In this document: in pieces, positions 55,631 through 64,000 of the stretch
Position numbering within the stretch: position 1 is the stretch's first letter
Layout: the number at the start of each line of letters is the position of its first letter
Origin: Streptomyces sp. R33
GTDB lineage: Bacteria > Actinomycetota > Actinomycetes > Streptomycetales > Streptomycetaceae
DNA length: 64,000 nt
Direction: 5' to 3'
Assembly (NCBI RefSeq): GCF_041200175.1
Contig: NZ_CP165727.1
Span: 6,265,501-6,329,500 of the forward strand
Position numbers and translations under genes: made by a program
The notes under the pieces: model-generated
Database searches by the model: none
What the model was told of the DNA's origin: nothing
The model's input: the letters and a program-made list of their open reading frames with translations, nothing else

Positions 55631-56559
55631 GCCCGATCCGCGACGCGCTCACCGAGCAGGCCTTGTGGCCGCACGAGGAGGACGACGATGAGGAGTACGA
55701 ACGCCCAGACGTTGGACCAGGCTCCACCGCCGAGCTGCGACATGCCGGGGATGTCTTCGATGTAGGCGATCGACAGGGCTTCGGCGAGGCCGAGGACGAC
55801 GCCGCCGACCATGGCTCCGTAGATGTTGCCGATGCCGCCGAGGACGGCTGCGGTGAAGGCCTTGAGGCCGAGGATGAAGCCCATCTCGAAGTTGATCTGG
55901 CCCTTGTCGAGGCCGTAGGCGACGGCGGCGACGGCGGCGAACGCGGCACCGATGGCGAAGGCCATGACGATGATGCGGTCGGTGTTGATGCCCATCAGCT
56001 TCGCGGTGTCGGGGTCCTGCGCGGTGGCCTGCATGGCGCGGCCGCTGCGGCTCTTCTGGACGAAGACGCCGAGGGCGAGCATGCAGAGCGGGGCGAGGAT
56101 CAGGACGAAGGCGTCCGCGCGCTGGATGGCCAGGCTGTCGGTGATCTTGAAGGCTTCGCCCTTGAACTCGGGGAAGCTGACGGCCTTCTTGGCGTCCGGG
56201 TAGAACTGCCAGACGAGCTGCTGGAGCGCGATCGAGAGGCCGATTGCGGTGATGAGCGGGGCGAGCCGGGGAGCGCTGCGCAGGGGACGGTACGCGAAGC
56301 GTTCGGCTCCCATGGCGACGAGGACGGAGACGAGGGAGCCTCCGATGATCATGACGGGTATCGCGATCAGCAGGGAGGTGCCGGTCGGGAGGATGGCGTA
56401 GGCGGTGAGCGCGCCGAAGCCGCCGATCATGAAGATCTCGCCGTGGGCGAAGTTGATGAGCTGGACGATGCCGTAGACCATGGTGTACCCGATGGCTATG
56501 AGGCCATAAAGGGCACCGAGGGCAAGGCCGTTGGCCAGCTGTTGCGGCAGTTCGTGCAC
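55627..56559 (-). CDS. livH: Branched-chain amino-acid ABC transporter permease LivH
   Basis: This 310-residue permease with about eight helices starts GTG behind GGAGG. LANGLALGALYGLIAIGYTMVYGI, QLINFAHGEIFMIGGFGAL, SGRAMQATAQDPDTAKLMGIN and GGIGNIYGAMVGGVVLGLAE are typical LivH motifs. It is separated from livK by a hairpin and joined to livM by an overlap. Confidence 0.95.
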   Translation of the reverse strand: MHELPQQLANGLALGALYGLIAIGYTMVYGIVQLINFAHGEIFMIGGFGALTAYAILPTGTSLLIAIPVMIIGGSLVSVLVAMGAERFAYRPLRSAPRLAPLITAIGLSIALQQLVWQFYPDAKKAVSFPEFKGEAFKITDSLAIQRADAFVLILAPLCMLALGVFVQKSRSGRAMQATAQDPDTAKLMGINTDRIIVMAFAIGAAFAAVAAVAYGLDKGQINFEMGFILGLKAFTAAVLGGIGNIYGAMVGGVVLGLAEALSIAYIEDIPGMSQLGGGAWSNVWAFVLLIVVLLVRPQGLLGERVADRA

Positions 56560-56593
56560 CGCAGGGCCTCCGATGAGCGTGTCGGATAAGACT

Positions 56594-56625
56594 CCGCGCG
56601 AGGGCGCTGTTGCGCCCTCGCGCGG
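56594..56625. terminator. Hairpin between livK and livH (possible attenuator)
   Basis: A perfect 14-bp stem CCGCGCGAGGGCGC / GCGCCCTCGCGCGG with a TGTT loop lies in the 110-bp livK-livH gap. All liv genes point the same way, so it probably causes partial termination or stabilises the livK mRNA. Confidence 0.7.
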
Positions 56626-56669
56626 TGGTTTTGGTTCAGGTGCGGCTGGTGATGCGGGGTCCTACGGGA

Positions 56670-57908
56670 TTACTGGTTGAAGGTGTCGCTCTTGACGTCG
56701 ATCCACTTGCCGCCCTCGACCTTGTAGACCGTGAGCTGCTTGTTGGTGGTGTCGCCGTACTCGTCGAAGGCGACCTTGCCGGTCACGCCCTCGAAGGACA
56801 CCTTGCCGAGGGCCTCGACGACCTTGGCGCGGGCGTCGGTGGGGAGCTTGCCGCCGTTGGCGGCGACGACGGCCTTGACGGCCTGGACGACGGACCAGCC
56901 GGCGTCGTAGGAGTAGCCGCCGTACGCCGCGTACGGGTCCTTGTAGCCGCCGGCCTGGTAGTCGGCGATGAAGGTCTTGGCGGTGGGCAGCTTCTCGACC
57001 GGGTAGCCGATGGAGGTCGAGAGGTCGCCCTCGTTGGCCTCGCCGGAGGCGGTGATGAAGGCGGGGTCCTGGATGCCGTCGCCGCCCATGAGCGGGATGT
57101 TGGCGCCGGCCTTCTTGATCTGGTCGGCGAGCAGGCCGCCCTCGGGGTACTGGCCGCCGAAGTAGACGGAGTCGGCGCCGGAGGACTTGACCTTGTCGGC
57201 GGTGGAGGAGAAGTCGGTCTCCTTCACGGTGACGTGGTCGGTGCCGACGACCTCGCCGCCGAGCTTCTTGAACTCGTCGGCGAAGATCGCGGCGAGGCCG
57301 GCGCCGTAGGTCTGCTTGTCGTCGACGACGAAGACCTTCTTCTTGCCGGCGTCCTTGAAGAGGTACTGGGCGGCGAACTTGCCCTGGACCACGTCGGTGG
57401 CGGCGGTGCGGAAGTAGGTCTTGAAGGGGCGCTTGAACTCGCCCTTGCCCCAGTTGTCGCCCTGGCTGAGCGCGGGGTTGGTGTTGGCGGGGGAGACCTG
57501 CGCCAGGTTGGCGGAGGCGAACACGCCCTGCATCTGCTGGGCGACGCCGGAGTTCAGCGGGCCGACGACGCCGATGACGTCCTTGTTGCCGACGAGCTTG
57601 GTGGCGTTGGCCTGGCCGGAGGCCGGGACGGCCTGGTCGTCGAGGGCCTCGACCTTGAACTCGATGCCCGGGACCTCGTTGTTCTTGTTGGCCGTCTTGG
57701 CCGCGAGGTCGACGGAGTTCTTGATGCCCTGGCCGAGGGCGGAGAGCGAGCCGGTGAGGGGAGCGTCCACGCCGATGACGACGACGGTCTTCTTGCCGTC
57801 GGACTTGTCCCCGCCGGTCTTGGCCTCATCGCGCGAGCCGCAGGCGGTGAGGGTCAGTGCTCCCGTGGTGATCACGGTGGTGAGGACGAGCAAAGAACGG
57901 TGTCGCAC
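56670..57908 (-). CDS. livK: Branched-chain amino-acid ABC transporter substrate-binding lipoprotein LivK
   Basis: This 412-residue lipoprotein starts GTG with AAGGAAG upstream. The signal ends in the lipobox LTAC followed by GSRDE. The mature protein has the Leu/Ile/Val-binding two-lobe fold: VVVIGVDAPLTGSLSALGQG, VIGVVGPLNSGVAQQM, VFVVDDKQTYGAGLA and AYGGYSYDAGW. It captures branched-chain amino acids at the outer membrane face for LivHMGF. It is the first gene of the operon. Confidence 0.94.
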   Translation of the reverse strand: MRHRSLLVLTTVITTGALTLTACGSRDEAKTGGDKSDGKKTVVVIGVDAPLTGSLSALGQGIKNSVDLAAKTANKNNEVPGIEFKVEALDDQAVPASGQANATKLVGNKDVIGVVGPLNSGVAQQMQGVFASANLAQVSPANTNPALSQGDNWGKGEFKRPFKTYFRTAATDVVQGKFAAQYLFKDAGKKKVFVVDDKQTYGAGLAAIFADEFKKLGGEVVGTDHVTVKETDFSSTADKVKSSGADSVYFGGQYPEGGLLADQIKKAGANIPLMGGDGIQDPAFITASGEANEGDLSTSIGYPVEKLPTAKTFIADYQAGGYKDPYAAYGGYSYDAGWSVVQAVKAVVAANGGKLPTDARAKVVEALGKVSFEGVTGKVAFDEYGDTTNKQLTVYKVEGGKWIDVKSDTFNQ

Positions 57909-58449
57909 GATTCTTCCTTTCCCTGGCGCGGCCCCCTCATTTGAGGTGCCGTTTGGTCGCCGGGCCGCACTGGGAGGTCCACGGCCGTGCTGGGTTGCGC
58001 TCTGTGGCGCGGTGACTGGCCGTGACTCTAGGCCGAGGTGGCGAGCGCGGGGAGCGGGGAAAGGAGGATGTGACGCTCTTGTTATGCCAAGGCCAAGAAT
58101 GTGTGCCGGGAGTGCGGACAAAACGGACTTTTTGTGACGTGGAGGGGTGACCACATGCTGAGAATTCCCTGTTTCCCTAAGGGGCTTGAGGGCTTCATGG
58201 TCCTGTCATAGATCAAATTCGGTCGAATGTCGCTGCGCGTGTCCGCGGGTATCCAGCGGGTGGCATTTGGCAGGAGAAAAGGGCGATTCCATAGGGCCTG
58301 GGCATTACGGAGCGTAATGGAATGCCTTGATCCACTCCGGGTGAATGGATCTTGTCCGAGCATGCGAAGGGCCCGCGACCTGCGGTTCGGTGCCGAGGGG
58401 ATGCGTGCCCGGAACGCGGACAGCGTGTACGGGAATCCGGTCACTCCCG
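57909..58449. other. 541-bp non-coding region upstream of livK
   Basis: No credible gene is seen on either strand. The sequence is AT-richer than the surroundings, which suits promoter DNA, with runs such as GGACTTTTTGTGAC and TAGATCAAATTCGGTC. A perfect inverted repeat at 58303-58319 is listed separately. It probably contains the livK promoter and leader. Confidence 0.55.
58303..58319. promoter_or_regulatory. Perfect inverted repeat CATTACG-GAG-CGTAATG
   Basis: Two perfect 7-bp arms are separated by 3 bp. An overlapping outer pair GGCATT (58301) and AATGCC (58321) could form an alternative structure. It lies about 400 bp before livK and 130 bp beyond the 3' end of the lipoprotein gene. Confidence 0.45.
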
Positions 58450-58851
58450 TCAGGCCGGGGGCCGCCAGTTCTCCGAGCTCCACGTGGCGCCGTTCCGCTC
58501 CGCGCAGCGCCGCGCCACGAGCTGGTCGATCAGCTCAAGTGCCTTGACCTGCCCCGCAGTTCGTTCCTCGGCGCGGCCCGCTGCGACCGCTTCCTCGTGG
58601 ATCTCGTACTGCTCGTTGGAGAGGCCCTTCTGCTCCCAGTCGAGACCGGACCAGTAAGTGCCCTTGAGGGTCTCCTTGGCCCAGTAGGACACCAGACTTG
58701 TGCAGACCTGGGCCGGGGAGGAGGGGCCCGGGGCGGGAGTTGGGGTCTGGGGTGGCGCGGAAGGGGCGGAAGTGGAGCATCCGGACAGGGCGAGCGCCGC
58801 GAGGAGGGCGGCAACCGCGCGACGGTGTGTGGTGGGCGGCGGAGTCCCCAT
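58450..58851 (-). CDS. Putative lipoprotein of unknown function
   Basis: This 133-residue product begins MGTPPPTTHRRAVAALLAAL and reaches a lipobox LSGC at about residue 25. A Ser/Pro/Thr linker follows, then a small helical domain with VCTSLVSYWAKETLKGTYW, EQYEIHEEAVAAGRAEERTAGQVK and a paired Cys in ARRCAERNG that may bond with the early VCTS Cys. I recognise no family. Longer starts (58875) exist without a ribosome-binding site; the lipobox favours 58851. Confidence 0.7.
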   Translation of the reverse strand: MGTPPPTTHRRAVAALLAALALSGCSTSAPSAPPQTPTPAPGPSSPAQVCTSLVSYWAKETLKGTYWSGLDWEQKGLSNEQYEIHEEAVAAGRAEERTAGQVKALELIDQLVARRCAERNGATWSSENWRPPA

Positions 58852-58950
58852 GAAGGGAAGGTAGGCCGTCACCATAGGTGACACAACAGGGGTCGCCGCA
58901 ATCTGCCCGGACTGGCGGATTCCGGGCGGTTGCCGCGCCGCCCGCATGCG

Positions 58951-58999
58951 CCGCAGGCCCGGATCCGGCCCCAGGGAGGGGCGGGATCCGGGCCTGCGG
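58951..58999. terminator. Terminator downstream of the thioesterase gene
   Basis: A perfect 16-bp stem CCGCAGGCCCGGATCC / GGATCCGGGCCTGCGG has a 17-nt loop, 17 bp beyond the thioesterase stop (minus strand). Confidence 0.85.
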
Positions 59000-59016
59000 G
59001 GCTCGTGGTGGGCGGC

Positions 59017-59487
59017 TCAGGCCCCGGCGGCGGGGTCCGCGTCGCGCAGCAGGCAGGTCAGGCGGGCGGTGCACACCCGGCGGTCCTGCTCGTCGCTGAT
59101 CACGATCTCGTACGTGGTGGTGGAGCGGCCGCGGTGCACGGGGGTGGCGACGCCGGTGACCAGGCCCGACCGTACGCCGCGGTGGTGGGTGCAGTTCAGG
59201 TCGACACCGACGGCGATCTTGGTGATGCCGCCGTGCATCATGGCGCCGACCGAGCCGAGGGTCTCGGCCAGCACGGCCGAGGCGCCGCCGTGCAGCAGTC
59301 CGTACGGCTGGGTGTTGCCCTCGACGGGCATGGTGGCGACGACCCGCTCGGCCGAGGCCTCCAGGATGCGGATGTCCATCCGCTCGCCGAGGTGGCCGGC
59401 CGAGAACAGCGCGGGCAGGTCGATGCCCAGGGCCGAGTACTCGTCGAGGACCTCCTGCGGGAACTTCACAGCGTGCTGCTCACCCAT
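59017..59487 (-). CDS. PaaI-type hotdog-fold thioesterase
   Basis: This 156-residue protein has NTQPYGLLHGGASAVLAETLGS, the HGG loop and catalytic acidic residue of PaaI/YbgC-like hotdog enzymes, then VGVDLNCTHHRGVRSGLVTG and STTTYEIVISDEQDRRVCTARLTC. It hydrolyses an aryl- or acyl-CoA thioester in the cytoplasm. No phenylacetate genes are adjacent, so the physiological substrate is open. It is in its own unit with a downstream terminator. Confidence 0.9.
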   Translation of the reverse strand: MGEQHAVKFPQEVLDEYSALGIDLPALFSAGHLGERMDIRILEASAERVVATMPVEGNTQPYGLLHGGASAVLAETLGSVGAMMHGGITKIAVGVDLNCTHHRGVRSGLVTGVATPVHRGRSTTTYEIVISDEQDRRVCTARLTCLLRDADPAAGA

Positions 59488-59541
59488 GGGCGGGCTCCGT
59501 TCGTCAACGATCGTTAACCATCTTGTCCTGAGGTCGTTCTA

Positions 59542-61812
<2,271 letters not shown>

Positions 61813-61945
61813 GTCGCTCCCCTTTGAGCAGTCGAGCATCGCAGCGTCGGCCGCTGCGCGTATTCGCGTAGACGTCCGATCCTGTCACGCCCGGCGGACA
61901 TCGCCGACGCCGGAATTGTCAGCGGGGCCGCCTAGGATCGGGTGC

Positions 61946-64000
61946 GTGGCAGAGAACGCATCGAAGAAGACCGACCAGCCGACCGCAGCGGACCGCCCCC
62001 GCCTGATGCTCATGGACGGGCACTCCCTGGCGTACCGGGCGTTCTTCGCGCTGCCCGCGGAGAACTTCACGACGGCGACCGGGCAGCCGACGAACGCCAT
62101 CTACGGCTTCGCGTCGATGCTGGCGAACACGCTGCGCGACGAGGCCCCCACGCATTTCGCGGTGGCCTTCGACGTCTCGCGCAAGACGTGGCGCTCGACG
62201 GAGTTCCCCGAGTACAAGGCGAACCGCTCCAAGACCCCCGACGAGTTCAAGGGGCAGGTCGAGCTGATCGGCGAGCTCCTGGACGCGATGAACGTGCCGC
62301 GGTTCGCCATCGACGGCTTCGAGGCCGACGACGTGATCGCCACGCTGGCGACGCAGGCGGAGGCCCTCGGCTTCGAGGTGCTGATCGTCACCGGCGACCG
62401 GGACTCCTTCCAGCTCGTCTCCGAGCACACCACCGTGCTGTACCCGACCAAGGGCGTCTCCGAGCTGACCCGGTTCACCCCGGAGAAGGTAGAGGAGAAG
62501 TACGGGCTCACCCCGCAGCAGTACCCGGACTTCGCGGCGCTGCGCGGCGACCCGTCCGACAACCTGCCCGGCATCCCGGGCGTCGGCGAGAAGACCGCCG
62601 CGAAGTGGATCACCCAGTTCGGGTCGTTCGCGGAGCTCGTCGAGCGCGCCGAGGAGGTCAAGGGCAAGGCCGGGCAGAACTTCCGGGACCACCTGGAGGC
62701 CGTGAAGCTGAACCGGGTCCTGACCGAGATGGTCAAGGACGTCGAGCTGCCCAAGGCCGCGGCCGACCTGGCGCGCCTCCCGTACGACCGCTCCGCCGTC
62801 ACCGGCGTGCTGGACGTGCTGGAGATCCGCAACGCCTCGCTGCGCGAGCGGCTGCTGGCGGTGGACCCGGGCGCGGCCGAGGAGGAGGCCCCGGCTCCGG
62901 CCGCCGGCGTGGAGCTGGATGCGAGCGTGCTGGGCGCGGGCGAGCTGGCGCCGTGGCTGGCGAGCCACGCGGGCGGGCCGCTGGGCATCTCCACCGTGGA
63001 CAGCTGGGCTCTGGGCCAGGGCAACGTCAGCGAGATCGCGCTGGCCGCGGCCGGCGGCGCCGCCGCCTGGTTCGAGCCGTCCGCGCTCGACGAGGCCGAC
63101 GAGCAGGCTTTCGCGGCCTGGGCCGCCGACGCCTCGAAGCCCAAGGTGGTGCACAACGCCAAGGGCCTGATGCGGGTCTTCCCCGAGCACGGCTGGAGCC
63201 TGGCCGGCGTCACCATGGACACCGCGCTCGCCGCGTACCTGGTCAAGCCGGGCCGCCGCTCCTTCGCGCTGGACGTGCTGTCCAACGAATACCTGCACCG
63301 CGAGCTCCAGCCCGCCGCGGCCGACGGCCAGCTGGCGTTCGGCGCCGACGAGACGGCCGAGGCGGAGGCGCTGATGGCGCAGGCCCGCGCCGTCCTCGAC
63401 CTCGGCGACGCGTTCACCGGCAAGCTCGCCGAGGTCGGCGCGGCCGAGCTGCTCCACGACATGGAGCTGCCGACCTCGGAGCTGCTGGCCCGGATGGAGC
63501 GCTCCGGCATCGCCGCCGACCGCGACCATCTGGAGGCCATGGAGCAGCAGTTCGCCGGAGCCGTGCAGCAGGCGGTGAAGGAGGCGCACGCTGCGGTCGG
63601 GCACGAGTTCAACCTCGGCTCGCCCAAGCAGCTCCAGGAGGTGTTCTTCGGCGAGCTGGACCTGCCGAAGACGAAGAAGACCAAGACCGGCTACACCACG
63701 GACGCGGACGCGCTGGCCTGGCTGGCCAAGCAGACCGACCACGAACTGCCGGTGATCATGCTCCGCCACCGGGAGCAGGCCAAGCTGCGCGTCACGGTCG
63801 AGGGCCTCGTCAAGACGATCGCCGCCGACGGCCGGGTGCACACCAGCTTCAGCCAGACCGTCGCCGCGACCGGACGCCTGTCCTCCACGGACCCCAACCT
63901 GCAGAACGTGCCGGTGCGCACCGACGAGGGCCGCGCCATCCGCCGCGGGTTCGTCGTCGGCGAGGGCTTCGAATCCCTCATGACCGCCGACTACAGCCAG
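61946..64000 (+). CDS. polA: DNA polymerase I, N-terminal 685 codons (3' end beyond window)
   Basis: The frame opens with GTG GCA GAG and runs to the window edge. The 5'-nuclease domain has LMLMDGHSLAYRAFFALP, FDVSRKTWRSTEFPEYKANR, DGFEADDVIATLA, VTGDRDSFQLV and GDPSDNLPGIPGVGEKTA. The middle exonuclease-like domain lacks the catalytic DxE (LGISTVDSW), so proofreading is probably absent. The polymerase domain begins near residue 510 and is cut at MTADYSQ, palm motif A. It fills repair gaps and removes RNA primers. No ribosome-binding site is obvious; TAGGAT 7 bp before the GTG may be a -10 element of a leaderless mRNA. Confidence 0.97.
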   Translation, partial: MAENASKKTDQPTAADRPRLMLMDGHSLAYRAFFALPAENFTTATGQPTNAIYGFASMLANTLRDEAPTHFAVAFDVSRKTWRSTEFPEYKANRSKTPDEFKGQVELIGELLDAMNVPRFAIDGFEADDVIATLATQAEALGFEVLIVTGDRDSFQLVSEHTTVLYPTKGVSELTRFTPEKVEEKYGLTPQQYPDFAALRGDPSDNLPGIPGVGEKTAAKWITQFGSFAELVERAEEVKGKAGQNFRDHLEAVKLNRVLTEMVKDVELPKAAADLARLPYDRSAVTGVLDVLEIRNASLRERLLAVDPGAAEEEAPAPAAGVELDASVLGAGELAPWLASHAGGPLGISTVDSWALGQGNVSEIALAAAGGAAAWFEPSALDEADEQAFAAWAADASKPKVVHNAKGLMRVFPEHGWSLAGVTMDTALAAYLVKPGRRSFALDVLSNEYLHRELQPAAADGQLAFGADETAEAEALMAQARAVLDLGDAFTGKLAEVGAAELLHDMELPTSELLARMERSGIAADRDHLEAMEQQFAGAVQQAVKEAHAAVGHEFNLGSPKQLQEVFFGELDLPKTKKTKTGYTTDADALAWLAKQTDHELPVIMLRHREQAKLRVTVEGLVKTIAADGRVHTSFSQTVAATGRLSSTDPNLQNVPVRTDEGRAIRRGFVVGEGFESLMTADYSQ

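Overview
The window is typical Streptomyces chromosome. The evidence is very high GC with G/C-ending codons, frequent GTG starts and 4-bp ATGA/GTGA gene overlaps, a Streptomyces griseus-type trypsin, a LAXTG-type wall-anchored protein, a PdtaR-type ANTAR regulator, and core genes gltBD, pyk, liv transport, pepN and polA. All gene identities come from reading the translations; no database search was run.

Layout. 1-5.6 kb (minus): a tightly coupled operon of four ADP-ribosylglycohydrolase (DraG/ARH-fold) paralogues ending in a ribokinase cut by the window edge. 5.9-13 kb: a VIT1/CCC1 metal transporter, then glutamate synthase gltB-gltD. 13.3-20 kb: a secreted DUF1906 protein, an FMN-type oxidase, a VWA protein, a PadR regulator divergent from an SDR-esterase pair, a tRNA-like element, and small or hypothetical genes including a methyltransferase. 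20-33.5 kb: the centrepiece, a KstR2-type regulon for degradation of steroid C and D rings. It comes in two blocks: fadE-fadE divergent from ipdF-kstR2-fadA6, and echA20-ipdA-ipdB-ipdC divergent from two SDR genes. Each divergent promoter carries a closely related imperfect palindrome resembling the mycobacterial KstR2 operator. The blocks are separated by a cold-shock gene, a DEAD-box helicase and a secreted tyrosine-phosphatase-like protein.

33.5-45.5 kb: a MarR regulator divergent from an EmrB/QacA-type exporter with a large inverted operator duplication, an HExxH metallopeptidase-like protein, a secreted trypsin, a broken response-regulator fragment, chorismate mutase, aminopeptidase N, an orphan DesA-DesB pair (amine decarboxylase and N-hydroxylase without the later siderophore genes), and an ALF-repeat surface protein with a LATTG sorting signal. 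45.5-64 kb: a Tat-exported 5'-nucleotidase, a SIMPL protein with GNAT, pyruvate kinase, an HTH/LAGLIDADG-like protein beside an unusual class I tRNA with a leucine anticodon, PdtaR, the branched-chain amino-acid ABC transporter (livF-G-M-H-K on the minus strand), a lipoprotein, a PaaI-type thioesterase, a YdeP/FdhF-type molybdopterin oxidoreductase, and the 5' two thirds of polA.

How the genes work together. IpdF, FadE, EchA20, IpdAB, IpdC and FadA6 would take the CoA-activated hydrindane-dione left after steroid A/B-ring removal, open rings C and D and beta-oxidise the products, under KstR2 control. The CoA ligase that starts this route (FadD3) is not in the window. Nitrogen and carbon core functions (GltBD, Liv, Pyk) flank it. 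The most promising items are the split KstR2 regulon, the four-paralogue ADP-ribosylglycohydrolase/ribokinase operon, the orphan DesA-DesB pair, and the two odd tRNAs.
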